The position numbers and the translations under genes were made by a program. From Riemerella anatipestifer (lineage in GTDB: Bacteria; Bacteroidota; Bacteroidia; Flavobacteriales; Weeksellaceae), in contig NZ_QXHU01000003.1 in the NCBI RefSeq assembly GCF_009663465.1, positions 62,001 through 126,000 on the forward strand: a stretch of DNA of 64,000 nucleotides, written 5' to 3'. Below are positions 53,320 through 62,977 of the stretch, piece by piece. The stretch's first letter is position 1, and each line of letters starts with the position of its first letter. A model generated the notes under the pieces. The model made no database searches. It saw only the letters and a list, made by a program, of their open reading frames with translations, and was not told where the DNA came from.

Positions 53320-54267
53320 TTAAACCATTATCTTATCATCTATCACTTGGTTATTCCAAGCTATATTTTTAATCTTCTTTTGGCTATCGAAATAGAAGTC
53401 TATTCTTCCTAGTAATAAACCTGCCCACCCCACCTGATTTACTAAAACTTTGACTCCTTTTCTATTGATAAAAGACTGTGGTTCTAGTAAAAAAGTATGC
53501 GTATGTCCTCCCAAAATCAAATCTATATTATCTGTTTTTTGAGCCAATTCTACATCACATATTTTATTGGTATGCTCCCCTTTGTAAGAATAACCAATAT
53601 GGGACAAGCAAATTACTAAATCACATTTCTTTTCATTTCTAAGCATATCGGCGTATTGCTGAGCAATCTCTACAGGGTGATGCCAAACAGTTTCTTTATA
53701 CTGTTTTTTACCTACAAGTCCTTCTAACTCTATGCCTACTCCGAAAATCCCAATTCTGATTCCGTCTTTATTAAAAATTTTATACGGTTGCGTTTTTCCG
53801 TCTAATATGGTATTTTTAAAATCATAATTGGAGCATATAAATGGAAATTTAGCATTTGGTAAAGCCTTTAAAAATCCTTCTAAGCCATTATCAAAATCGT
53901 GATTCCCCATTGTAGCCGCATCATACCCCATCATAGACATCAGTTTAAACTCCAATTCTCCACCAAACATATTAAAGTAAGGTGTCCCTTGGAAAATATC
54001 GCCACTATCCAATAGCAATACATTTCGTTCCTGTTGTCTAATTTCTTTTACCAAATGAGCTCGTCTTGCAAAACCTCCCTGATTAGGATTTCTTGTATAA
54101 TTAGCATCAAAAGGTTCTATTCTACTATGTTGGTCGTTAGTATGAAGAATTGTAATTTTCTTATCTGAACTATTGAGTAGTGTGGTATTAGCCAAGAAAG
54201 TATTAGGCACTAATGATAATGCTAAAGTCCCACCTCCTATTGTTTTTATAAAATCTTTGCGATTCAT
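53320..54267 (-). CDS. 5'-nucleotidase/UshA-like metallophosphatase domain protein
   Basis: 315 aa. Leader MNRKDFIKTIGGGTLALSLVPNTFLAN, then a complete calcineurin-like phosphatase: HTNDQHSRIEPF, DSGDIFQGTP, GNHDFDNG, LSHIGY, GGHTHTF with the metal-binding Asp/His/Asn. It hydrolyses 5'-nucleotides or other phosphoesters. The C-terminal substrate-binding domain of normal UshA is absent and is encoded by the gene upstream on this strand (54274), 6 nt away. Confidence 0.9.
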   Translation of the reverse strand: MNRKDFIKTIGGGTLALSLVPNTFLANTTLLNSSDKKITILHTNDQHSRIEPFDANYTRNPNQGGFARRAHLVKEIRQQERNVLLLDSGDIFQGTPYFNMFGGELEFKLMSMMGYDAATMGNHDFDNGLEGFLKALPNAKFPFICSNYDFKNTILDGKTQPYKIFNKDGIRIGIFGVGIELEGLVGKKQYKETVWHHPVEIAQQYADMLRNEKKCDLVICLSHIGYSYKGEHTNKICDVELAQKTDNIDLILGGHTHTFLLEPQSFINRKGVKVLVNQVGWAGLLLGRIDFYFDSQKKIKNIAWNNQVIDDKIMV

Positions 54268-54273
54268 ATTTTT

Positions 54274-55026
54274 TTAATTATTAAAAATTAACCTCACATC
54301 ATTTGGAGCATTCACTTCGGGATTCTGTTTAAATTTTTCAATGAATAAATCTCTAAGCTTAATACCTGTTGAAATCATTTCTCCTTTGCTGAAAAACCAC
54401 ATATTATCTCCTCCTAACGCCAGATAATCTGATGTAGCGATATAATAATCTTTCCCTAAATCCAACTCCTTACCGTTTACAAGACCTTTGGTGATTTTCT
54501 TATTATTGGTTTCTAAAAACAAATGTGACACTGGGTTGTTCTTTTGAGTTTCAGCATAATAATCAAACATACCTAGTAAATCTTTTCCTTGCATTTTAAC
54601 AATTACAACCTCGTTTTCAAAAGGCATTACCTCAAAAATATGTTTTAGTAAAATATCGCCCTTACCTATGGTAGACCTAATACCTCCTATATTGATGACC
54701 GCAGCATCTACATTTTGTTTCAAATTTTGCTTTGCCCAAACATCGGCTCCTTCATAAGTGTAATCTGCCAACAATCCTCCCAAATTACTATTATCCCCAG
54801 TTTTTGTAAGCTCCACAGAGGTATAAGATATTTTGGTATTCATCTGTCGCTCCATTTCCGTTTTGTAAGGCTGGATTAACTTATCCATCTCTCCATCAGA
54901 AGGAATAGATGAGGCTATACTGATATTTTCGTAGGGTTTAACCTCCGAAACAGGCATTGCTGTTTTACAACTTGTTAACCACAACAGAGGGATTAAAACT
55001 AAGTGCGAGTATTTTATTCTTTTCAT
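54274..55026 (-). CDS. 5'-nucleotidase C-terminal domain lipoprotein
   Basis: 250 aa lipoprotein (lipobox LTSC, Cys20). Carries the C-terminal nucleotide-binding domain of the UshA family: INIGGIRSTIGKGDILLKHIFEVMPFENEVVIVKMQGKDLLGMFDY and TSDYLALGGDNMWFF. It has no metallophosphatase. Together with the 315-aa product (6 nt downstream) it would rebuild a full 5'-nucleotidase, with this half tethered to the membrane. The TATATTTG -7 element at 55057-55064 probably drives both genes and porZ/recO. Confidence 0.88.
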   Translation of the reverse strand: MKRIKYSHLVLIPLLWLTSCKTAMPVSEVKPYENISIASSIPSDGEMDKLIQPYKTEMERQMNTKISYTSVELTKTGDNSNLGGLLADYTYEGADVWAKQNLKQNVDAAVINIGGIRSTIGKGDILLKHIFEVMPFENEVVIVKMQGKDLLGMFDYYAETQKNNPVSHLFLETNNKKITKGLVNGKELDLGKDYYIATSDYLALGGDNMWFFSKGEMISTGIKLRDLFIEKFKQNPEVNAPNDVRLIFNN

Positions 55027-55056
55027 TAAATTGAACTCTTAATTTAAAGTGAATTG

Positions 55057-55064
55057 CAAATATA
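55057..55064 (-). promoter_or_regulatory. -7 element for the nucleotidase-porZ-recO run
   Basis: Minus strand TATATTTG, 31 nt before the ATG. No TTG at the proper spacing. The genes from 55026 to 50395 follow with gaps of 6, 1 and 11 nt. Confidence 0.5.
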
Positions 55065-55114
55065 AAAAAAGTACTATCAAGTTCTCCAGAATTATGACAG
55101 AAACTTACGTATAG

Positions 55115-56740
55115 TTAATAGTCATTCTTTAAAATAGTATCAATACAATATTCAGACAAAGCCGTTATTGTAACATAAGGATTTACACCTAAACTTCCTG
55201 GTACTAGAGAGCCATCTGTAACATATAGATTGTCATACCCATACACTCTACCGTGTAAATCCGTTGCTTTACCTAGAACACACCCTCCCAACGGATGATA
55301 ACATATTGTTTCATCTACACCATTCTTTGGCAACAATACTGTGTTATTAACATATTTATTATTAAACCAACCTGTAGAACCGTTTTGATTCATTTTAGAT
55401 AAAAAATATTCTGCATTTTTTCTCATATGAGTATTATGAGTAGCCCCCCAATCCAAAACTATTTTTTGTTTATCCAAATCGTAAGTCATAGAACCAAACT
55501 TATTGACTTTACTTACTACTAAATACAACGCCGTATAAGTACCAAATACAGGCATTGGTGCTATTTCTGCAAAAAAAGGATAATTGACATCATTAAAATT
55601 ATCCAGTCCTCTCACAGGCATCGTTGACTGATGATTTCCTCTAGAATGATGCCCCAAAACAAAAGCCGTATATCTACTCGCCATAGTATTACCATTATTC
55701 CCCCAATATTTACCAACCTCATCGTTGATATTTGGAAGTTTGTTGAGTGCTTTAGATTTCAAAAGTAGTTCTGTAGTTCCTAGACTTCCTGCACCAAGAT
55801 ATAATTTATCACAAGTAAACTTTTTGCCCCCAACCTCTCTATTAAGCGTATCTATTTGTTTTACTACTAGGGAGTATCCACTATTTGGTAAAGCCTCTAT
55901 ATAATCTACCTTATGCTGTGGTATAATAGTAACATTACCCGTATCTAAAGCCCTTTTAAGATAGGTTTTTGTAAGATCTCTTTTGCCATAATTGTTACCA
56001 TAAATAACTTCAACATTAGTAGCTGATCTTGGTACTTTACCTGCTATTTCGTCCCTCATATAGTTAAAATCGTACAAATTAGGAACATTTACTGGTGTGA
56101 AACCTGAGTTAACCCCTTCCTCTATCCCCATTCTAGAAAAAGTATACCATTCTGAATTATAAACATCATCTGGAACTAAATTTTTCCCCAATGAATGGTT
56201 AGCCAAAGGAAAATACGTATTATAAAGCTCATCTACTGGTAATGAAACTCCCACCTTGTCGTAGACTTCTTTTAGATATTCTTTTTTGGGTGTAACCGTC
56301 ATTCCTCCATTAACTAGTGAACCTCCTCCAACACCCTTTCCTAAATAAATTTTAATATTAGCAAAGTCTTTCCTCTCCAAAATTCCCGTGAACTTATTAA
56401 AACTATTCATATTTCCGAGTCCAATAGGCGCTTGAGTAGAAGTATTCATCCAAGTAGATTCTTTACCTGGTGAGGTCATTTTATAAAATTTAAAATGTGG
56501 ATTTTTAAGTTTATAACCCTCCCAGTCTAGCCCCATTTCAATCATCAAAACTTGATGCCCAGCCTTAGCCAATCTCTCTGCTACAACCGCATTACCATAG
56601 CCTGTACCTACGAGTATATTTGCAAAATGTCCTCCATTTGTATAGGTAGACAACAATAGTTGTTTGCCTATCATAGACCTCCCTATAAGCAACCCAAAAG
56701 AGGTTAATCCTAGTTTTGTTAAAAATTCTTTTCTATTCAT
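55115..56740 (-). CDS. GMC-type oxidoreductase (cholesterol-oxidase-like)
   Basis: 541 aa. Leader-like N-terminus MNRKEFLTKLGLTSFGLLIGRSM, then FAD-binding ILVGTGYGNAVVAERLAKAGHQVLMIE (G-x-G-x-x-G; about residues 43-70), GKGVGGGSLVNGGMTVTP and the C-terminal active-site block YHPLGGCVLGKATDLHGRVYGYDNLYVTDGSLVPGSLGVNPYVTITALSE (His and Asn of GMC enzymes). Most like cholesterol/sterol oxidases but the substrate is unknown. Possibly exported. Stands alone. Confidence 0.85.
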   Translation of the reverse strand: MNRKEFLTKLGLTSFGLLIGRSMIGKQLLLSTYTNGGHFANILVGTGYGNAVVAERLAKAGHQVLMIEMGLDWEGYKLKNPHFKFYKMTSPGKESTWMNTSTQAPIGLGNMNSFNKFTGILERKDFANIKIYLGKGVGGGSLVNGGMTVTPKKEYLKEVYDKVGVSLPVDELYNTYFPLANHSLGKNLVPDDVYNSEWYTFSRMGIEEGVNSGFTPVNVPNLYDFNYMRDEIAGKVPRSATNVEVIYGNNYGKRDLTKTYLKRALDTGNVTIIPQHKVDYIEALPNSGYSLVVKQIDTLNREVGGKKFTCDKLYLGAGSLGTTELLLKSKALNKLPNINDEVGKYWGNNGNTMASRYTAFVLGHHSRGNHQSTMPVRGLDNFNDVNYPFFAEIAPMPVFGTYTALYLVVSKVNKFGSMTYDLDKQKIVLDWGATHNTHMRKNAEYFLSKMNQNGSTGWFNNKYVNNTVLLPKNGVDETICYHPLGGCVLGKATDLHGRVYGYDNLYVTDGSLVPGSLGVNPYVTITALSEYCIDTILKNDY

Positions 56741-56901
56741 CAGACTTATTTTGCTTATGTAAAGGTAAGTAAAACTGATTTAAAGTCTACTAAATCTTTA
56801 TACCAATAATGGTGATGACAGAATTTTCCATTCAATTTATTATGTTAAAATTTTGATATAAATATAAAAATCATCAACTTTGGTAAAAGTTTAATCAAAA
56901 A

Positions 56902-57399
56902 ATGCTCTATTCAAAAACTATAAATACTCCTCTCGGAGAAATGATTGCCGTTGCAAATAATCACGGAATATATCTGCTAGAGTTTGTGGATAAAAAACAT
57001 TTAGACACAGAACTAAAAAAACTATGTTCTACTCTAAATAGTAATATCAAAGAGGCTTCAAATTCACATCTAAAAAACCTAGAGAAAGAATTAAATCTCT
57101 ACTTTAATCAAAGTTTAAAAAAATTTTCTGTTCCTATACAACTATTGGGAACACCTTTCCAAAAACAAGTGTGGCACACTCTACTCAAAATACCTTATGG
57201 AACTACCGAAAGCTACCTACAACAAGCTATAATGATGGGTAATCCAAAAGCGGTGAGAGCTGTAGCTAACGCCAACAGCCTCAATAAGATTGCTATTATA
57301 GTGCCTTGCCACCGCGTTATCGGGAGTAATGGCTCACTAACAGGCTATGCTGGTGGACTTTGGCGTAAGGAAAAATTATTACTTTTGGAAAAAATTTAA
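56902..57399 (+). CDS. ogt: Methylated-DNA--protein-cysteine methyltransferase
   Basis: 165 aa. Active-site Cys136 in VPCHRVIGSNGSLTGYAGG, preceded by the helix-turn-helix KAVRAVANANS (Arg finger). Removes alkyl groups from O6-guanine in a suicide reaction. Ogt/Ada-C type; no N-terminal Ada domain. Followed after 18 nt by a LysR gene. Confidence 0.94.
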   Translation: MLYSKTINTPLGEMIAVANNHGIYLLEFVDKKHLDTELKKLCSTLNSNIKEASNSHLKNLEKELNLYFNQSLKKFSVPIQLLGTPFQKQVWHTLLKIPYGTTESYLQQAIMMGNPKAVRAVANANSLNKIAIIVPCHRVIGSNGSLTGYAGGLWRKEKLLLLEKI

Positions 57400-57417
57400 T
57401 AATCTCACCACCAAGTT

Positions 57418-58311
57418 ATGCCAGATTTTAGACTGAAAGTTTTTGCAACTGTTACAAAACACCTTAGTTTTACCAAAGCCTCAGAGGAGTTGTTTATATC
57501 TCAACCCGCTGTTACAAAAAACATCAAAGAACTAGAAAAGCACTTAGGTAGTACCCTTTTCTTAAGAAAGGGAACAAAAATAAAACTCACTCCAGCAGGA
57601 GAAATATACCATAGTTATGTTTTGGATATCTTGAAAAAACATCAAGAGGCACAGTTTAAAATCAATGAATTGAAAGGGAAATTTACAGGAGATTTAAAAT
57701 TGGGAGCCAGCACCACTTTTGGGCAATACATCTTCCCAAAGATATTAGCACAGTTCTTAGATAAGTATCCCGAGATAAATATTTCTATGCTTAATGAAAA
57801 TACAGAAGACATAGAAAAAAAACTGATTGCAGGAACTTTGGATTTGGGCGTTATTGAAGGAAGGTCTAAACGCCCTCAGCTCAAATATATCCCTATAATG
57901 AATGATGAAATTGTAGCTGTGGTAGCAACTCACCATAACCTCTCTAAAAAGATTGAAATTACTAAAAAAGAGATTGAAAAATATCCTCTGGCATTAAGAG
58001 AATCAGGATCGGGAAGTTTGGAAGTACTTCTAGAATACCTTTCTAAAAATGGGGTCGATATTAAAAACTTAAATGTAGAAATAAAACTTGGCAGTACTGA
58101 AAGTATCAAAAATTATCTTATACATTCTAACTGTATCGCTTTTCTTTCAGTATCATCTATAAGAGAGGAGGTTTTGAAAGGTCATTTTAAAATATTGGAT
58201 ATTAAAGGGCTTTCCTTAGAGAGAAAATTCTACGCTATCCACCCTCACGGCTCACTATCAGAAATAACCGAAAAGTTTTTAGAATTTCTAGTTCATAACC
58301 ATAAGTTATAG
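57418..58311 (+). CDS. LysR family transcriptional regulator
   Basis: 297 aa. N-terminal winged helix-turn-helix (FATVTKHLSFTKASEELFISQPAVTKNIKELEKHLGSTLF), then the effector-binding domain (about residues 90-297). Placed 73 bp before the YeiH-type gene on the same strand, matching the yeiE/yeiH pairing of enterobacteria, so it probably controls that exporter, perhaps in response to sulfite or a cysteine precursor. The ligand is inferred. Confidence 0.9.
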   Translation: MPDFRLKVFATVTKHLSFTKASEELFISQPAVTKNIKELEKHLGSTLFLRKGTKIKLTPAGEIYHSYVLDILKKHQEAQFKINELKGKFTGDLKLGASTTFGQYIFPKILAQFLDKYPEINISMLNENTEDIEKKLIAGTLDLGVIEGRSKRPQLKYIPIMNDEIVAVVATHHNLSKKIEITKKEIEKYPLALRESGSGSLEVLLEYLSKNGVDIKNLNVEIKLGSTESIKNYLIHSNCIAFLSVSSIREEVLKGHFKILDIKGLSLERKFYAIHPHGSLSEITEKFLEFLVHNHKL

Positions 58312-58384
58312 CGGATAACTTTTATTCATTTGATTTTTTGAGGGCAAAATATCACCTTTGCTTAGTCCAAAAAGGTATGAAAGT

Positions 58385-59317
58385 ATGTTAAAAGTTGCCC
58401 CCATTGTTACCAAATCACTTTTCATTATTCTAGCTCTACTTTGCTTTTCACCTTTAATAGATCCTCCTAAAGCTCTATTTATAGGGATACTTTTTAGTAT
58501 TCTATTGGGGCATCCTTTTCTAAAATACAATTCTAAAATTACCAAAAAACTACTCCAATATTCCGTTGTGGGTTTAGGTTTCGGTCTAAATGCTACAGAA
58601 GCCTTGGAGGCAGGTCAAAAGGGCTTTGTGTTTACCCTATTTTCCATTGTATTAACTCTTGTTTTAGGTTGGCTAATTGGTAAATGGTTCAATATTTCTA
58701 AAAACACTAGCACTCTTATCTCCTCTGGAACAGCTATTTGTGGCGGTAGTGCTATTGCTGCTGTTTCTCCCATTATTAAAGCCAAAGAAAATGAAATCTC
58801 GGTAGCACTTGCAAGTGTGTTTATACTGAACTCTTTAGCATTATTTATATTTCCCGTAATAGGGCATTGGTTTCATATGAGCCAAGCCGATTTTGGACTA
58901 TGGGCTGCCATTGCCATACACGATACTAGTTCGGTAGTAGGAGCAACCCAAAAATACGGAAACGAAGCTCTAAAAATAGCAACCATAATAAAACTCCAAA
59001 GAGCCTTATGGATTATACCGTTATCCCTATTTTTTGTATTGATGAACAGAAAAGAAAAGGTTAAAATACATATCCCTTATTTTATCTTTTTCTTCATTTT
59101 AGCTATGCTCATTAATACCTTTGTGCCTCAACTAGGAAGCCTCAATCATCACATTGTATTTTTAGCAAAAAAAGGACTCACACTTACCCTATTTCTCATA
59201 GGAGCAGGACTTAGCTTAAAAACTCTTAAATCCGTAGGTATAAAACCCTTATTACAAGCCGTTTTACTTTGGGTTTTTATCTCTATACTATCGCTGTGGG
59301 TAATATTAGAAGTTTAA
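58385..59317 (+). CDS. YeiH family putative sulfate/sulfite exporter
   Basis: 310 aa from the ATG at 58385; a TTG at 58358 would add nine residues. About ten membrane helices with the family stretches GVGFGLNATEALEAGQ-like (VVGLGFGLNATEALEAG), SGTAICGGSAIAAVSPIIKA and AIAIHDTSSVVGATQKYG. Members are proposed exporters of sulfate or sulfite. Converges with the barrel protein gene with only 3 nt between stops. Confidence 0.87.
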   Translation: MLKVAPIVTKSLFIILALLCFSPLIDPPKALFIGILFSILLGHPFLKYNSKITKKLLQYSVVGLGFGLNATEALEAGQKGFVFTLFSIVLTLVLGWLIGKWFNISKNTSTLISSGTAICGGSAIAAVSPIIKAKENEISVALASVFILNSLALFIFPVIGHWFHMSQADFGLWAAIAIHDTSSVVGATQKYGNEALKIATIIKLQRALWIIPLSLFFVLMNRKEKVKIHIPYFIFFFILAMLINTFVPQLGSLNHHIVFLAKKGLTLTLFLIGAGLSLKTLKSVGIKPLLQAVLLWVFISILSLWVILEV

Positions 59318-59320
59318 ACA

Positions 59321-61909
59321 TTATAGCATACCGCCGCCACCTTCAAAGTCTTCTGAATAGTTGCCCTCTCTTTTTCGTTTAGGCTGTTCTACCTTTTCTC
59401 CTTGTTTGAAACGATAGGTTAAAGATAAATTGATTTGTCTCGGTTGCCATTGCATATAAGACTCTCTAGTGGTATTTTCGGTGAAAGTATGTACCGTTCT
59501 ATTTCTGGTATTGAATATATCCTGAACATTAAATGCCAAAGTCCCACTACCATTCCAAATGGTTTTAGAAGCTCCGAAATTAAGAGCATACATTGCTTTT
59601 CTGTCTTGAAACTCGGTTTTAGTACCACCTCTGTAAAATCCTTGCAACTGAATGCTTAATGTTTTATCTATCCTAAATGTAGAGTTAAGTCTCATAATAC
59701 TAGAAAAACCTTTCCCTACAAACGAGGCATTTCTCACCGCTGATGCTCCATTTTTATCCGTTACATTATATGAAGTTTGTCCGTCTAATTTATAAGCAAA
59801 TAGATTAACACTCGCCATAATCTTCCACCAAGGATAAAGGTCTGCCGTACCGTTAAGGTCTAACCCATATCTGGTATCCGTACCTAAATTGATAGGCGTT
59901 ACAAAAAAGATATTGGTTCTTTCGTCTTCCCTATAGACCAACATTTTATTGTCATCTGTCGTGCGTCTTAGATAAAGAGTTGGGTTAATGGTAAATTTTT
60001 TCTTCTGTATGCTATAACCTAGTTCGTATGAGTCCACATAAGACGGATTCAAATCCATATTTCCTCTAAAGACATTTTGGTCGTCTGTTAATGAAAAATA
60101 TGGAACTAAGAAAAAGGCTCTAGGGCGGTCTATCCTCCTAGAATAATTAACCAACAACTGATTATTTTTAGCAATATCATAACTCAAATATACACTAGGG
60201 AAAAGATTGTTGTAATTTTTGATTTTGTTATCAATGATTTTACCTTCCGCTAAGTTTTGGTAATCTATTTTAATATTAGAAAGTTCGTCTCTCAATCCTA
60301 CTTGGTAGCCTAATTTCCCTATTTTACTCTTAAACTGAACATACACCGCATTGAACAACTCATTATAAACCGTATTATTAGTAAATATACCCAATGGCGA
60401 AAACGCTCCACTAGCACCTAGCCTTCTATTTGCGGTATTATCATACTGATTATTATTACTATCCAAACGATAGCCCAATTCTAGTTTAGAATTTTCACCA
60501 ATGTTAAGCTCATAATCTGCCTTAGCAATAATGGTTTTATTTTTTGAAGATTGAGAATTATCATTAGTTTGAAAACTAAGATGTGGATTAGCTAAGTCTG
60601 CCAAAAACAAGGCATCAAAAATATTATTAGACTCTTGACTGATGATAGTATAAGCATCGTTTTTACTTTTCTGGTAACTCAACGATAAGGAAAGGTTGTC
60701 TTTATCACTAAATTTATGGTCTAAACCTAAATCTCCTTGAAACGCCAAATTATCACTAGTCCCTTTACTATTTCTTACCGTGTAAGGTGTTGGCAAAGTA
60801 GTATTGTCGTAAAGATAGCGGAAATTGGTAAAGGCGTCTTCCGTACCTTTAAAAGTTCTTATCGCCCCCGAAGCATTTATAGAGGTATTTTTACCCAAAT
60901 CATAAACCATACCTACAGTAGCATTGTAGGTATCCATTGCGGTATTTCGCTCTCCGTTTTGTCTAGACTCTAACAACTGATTAGCTTGGGCATCATTTTT
61001 CTTATAAAAGTTGTTGTTTCTGGTAGTTCCTTTAGATTCTCTATAACCTCCGCCACCATTGATAAACCAAGTAAAATTACCTTTTCTCCAGCTCAAATTA
61101 GCATTAAGGTTAGTCTGTGGCAGATAACCAATAGACCCAATAACACTACCATTAAATCCTGTTTTTTTATTTTTTTTCAGAATAATATTGAGAATCCCAG
61201 AAGTTCCCGAAGCTTCAAATTTAGAAGACGGATTGGTGATAACTTCAATTTTTTCTATTTGTTCCGCAGGGATTGATTGCAATGCATTAGCACCATCATC
61301 TATACCCAACATAGACGACGGCTTACCATTGATTAAAAACCTCACATTAGAACTTCCTCTCATAGAAACAGTTCCATCTGTATCCACATCTACCGAAGGT
61401 ACATTTTGCAATACATCTTGTAAACTCCCTCCCTTACTTACCAAATCGGAAGAAACATCATAAGTTTTCTTATCCAATTCTACTTTATAAGGCTTTGGTG
61501 CATTTACAGTAATGGTAACCCCTTCTATACTTTTGGTTTTAGAATGTGTGATAGTTGCCTCTTTTTCTATTTTAAAATTGCCTATACTTCCACCTGAAAG
61601 AATTTCTTTGGTGATGATTTTTTGTTTAAAATCTATAGCTTCGATAGTAATTTTATAAACTCCCGCGTTAAGTGGCAATTTGTAATTGCCCTTTTCATCT
61701 GTTAAAGTCGCATCGCTGTAAAGTTTGTTAGTCTGATGTTCAAAACTTACAGAAGCATAAGGTATTGGCTGATTATAGGCATCTACTACCCTACCCAAAA
61801 CCATATTTTTCTGTTGAGCAAAAGCGAAACTCGCCACACCTGCTGTAAAGGTAAGAGCCAAAGTTTTCTTTCTAATTATACTAACGACTTCTATATTATG
61901 AGTATTCAT
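59321..61909 (-). CDS. TonB-dependent receptor-like outer-membrane barrel protein
   Basis: 862 aa. Signal peptide ending FAFA, CarboxypepD_reg domain (about residues 35-115; VVDAYNQPIPYASVSF, TDEKGNYKLPL), plug-like part (about 140-245; LQDVLQNVPSVDVDTDGTVSMRGSSNVRFLINGKPS, IEKIEVITNPSSKFEASGTSGILNIILKK) and an OMP beta-barrel (about 250-850) ending LSLTYRFKQG. Typical of large-family Bacteroidota receptors; the ligand is unknown. Short Gly-rich tail after the barrel. Confidence 0.88.
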   Translation of the reverse strand: MNTHNIEVVSIIRKKTLALTFTAGVASFAFAQQKNMVLGRVVDAYNQPIPYASVSFEHQTNKLYSDATLTDEKGNYKLPLNAGVYKITIEAIDFKQKIITKEILSGGSIGNFKIEKEATITHSKTKSIEGVTITVNAPKPYKVELDKKTYDVSSDLVSKGGSLQDVLQNVPSVDVDTDGTVSMRGSSNVRFLINGKPSSMLGIDDGANALQSIPAEQIEKIEVITNPSSKFEASGTSGILNIILKKNKKTGFNGSVIGSIGYLPQTNLNANLSWRKGNFTWFINGGGGYRESKGTTRNNNFYKKNDAQANQLLESRQNGERNTAMDTYNATVGMVYDLGKNTSINASGAIRTFKGTEDAFTNFRYLYDNTTLPTPYTVRNSKGTSDNLAFQGDLGLDHKFSDKDNLSLSLSYQKSKNDAYTIISQESNNIFDALFLADLANPHLSFQTNDNSQSSKNKTIIAKADYELNIGENSKLELGYRLDSNNNQYDNTANRRLGASGAFSPLGIFTNNTVYNELFNAVYVQFKSKIGKLGYQVGLRDELSNIKIDYQNLAEGKIIDNKIKNYNNLFPSVYLSYDIAKNNQLLVNYSRRIDRPRAFFLVPYFSLTDDQNVFRGNMDLNPSYVDSYELGYSIQKKKFTINPTLYLRRTTDDNKMLVYREDERTNIFFVTPINLGTDTRYGLDLNGTADLYPWWKIMASVNLFAYKLDGQTSYNVTDKNGASAVRNASFVGKGFSSIMRLNSTFRIDKTLSIQLQGFYRGGTKTEFQDRKAMYALNFGASKTIWNGSGTLAFNVQDIFNTRNRTVHTFTENTTRESYMQWQPRQINLSLTYRFKQGEKVEQPKRKREGNYSEDFEGGGGML

Positions 61910-61941
61910 TTTCTAAAATTTAATTATGATTAAAACTTAAC

Positions 61942-62967
61942 TTACTTTATCTGTTTTTCGTTAAGCCAATTCTGATACGCTTTTGCATTTTGAGCGTGTT
62001 CTGCATCACTACTTGTAAACTTATGAAAACCTATTCTTTGTGGGTCTGCACACATATAAATATACTCATGTTTTTCAGCATTTAGCACTGCATCTACCGA
62101 GTTTTTATCTGTTACACAAATAGGTCCAGGAGGAATACCAACATTAGCATAAGTATTGTATGGCGAAGGCGTTTTTAAATCTTTGTAATACACCCTTTTA
62201 ATAACTTGATTAAAACCACTTGATTGGTTAATAGCATAAATCACTGTAGGGTCAGATTGTAGTTTCATACCCTTTCTATAACGGTTGAGGTATAGCCCTG
62301 CAATGGTTTTCTGTTCATCTACCCTACCTCCAGATTCTTTATACACAATAGAAGCCAAAGCATAAATTTGATTTCTATCTAAACCTAATTTCTTTTCTTT
62401 CTCTAGGCGTTCAGCGTTCCAAAAATCATTGTATTGTTTCTCAAAAACACCAAAGAACTCCTTCGGACTTACTGTCCAAAAAAACTGATAAGTATCTATA
62501 AAGAAATACTTTTTTAAGTCTTCCGCTTCCGACAAACCTTTAGACTGAGCAATTTGATTAAACTCTTTTATAAAGGCTAATGAGTCCACCTCCGTTTTTT
62601 TTGCTACACGCCCCATCATTTGGTAAACATTATCAAAAGCAATAATTCTAAAATTATCAGGCGACTGATTTCCTGCCTTTATCATATTTACCAAAGCGGT
62701 ATTATCCATACCTTCGGTAATTTTATAGCGTCCCATATGGAAAAAACGATTCATATTTTTGCTCAATGCTACCTGCTTAAAACTTTCTTTATCTTTAAGA
62801 TAAGGAGCAACAGAATCTAATATTTGTTCAAAATGAGCCTCTTTAGGGATATAGAAAACACCTTCTTTTGAAACATTATTTCCGTAGTATTTCTTATAAA
62901 AACGGTACCCGAAATAACCACCCACCACAAGGACAACAGCAAATATAAATCCGATTATTTTTTTCAT
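61942..62967 (-). CDS. mltG: Endolytic murein transglycosylase
   Basis: 341 aa. One N-terminal membrane helix (IGFIFAVVLVVGGYFGY), then the YceG domain with the catalytic Glu in YALASIVYKESGGRVDEQKTIAGLYLNRYRKGMKLQSDPTVIYAI. Cleaves newly made glycan strands and sets their length. 10 nt after dapF and probably co-transcribed with it. Confidence 0.93.
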   Translation of the reverse strand: MKKIIGFIFAVVLVVGGYFGYRFYKKYYGNNVSKEGVFYIPKEAHFEQILDSVAPYLKDKESFKQVALSKNMNRFFHMGRYKITEGMDNTALVNMIKAGNQSPDNFRIIAFDNVYQMMGRVAKKTEVDSLAFIKEFNQIAQSKGLSEAEDLKKYFFIDTYQFFWTVSPKEFFGVFEKQYNDFWNAERLEKEKKLGLDRNQIYALASIVYKESGGRVDEQKTIAGLYLNRYRKGMKLQSDPTVIYAINQSSGFNQVIKRVYYKDLKTPSPYNTYANVGIPPGPICVTDKNSVDAVLNAEKHEYIYMCADPQRIGFHKFTSSDAEHAQNAKAYQNWLNEKQIK

Positions 62968-62977
62968 TTTATGACTT

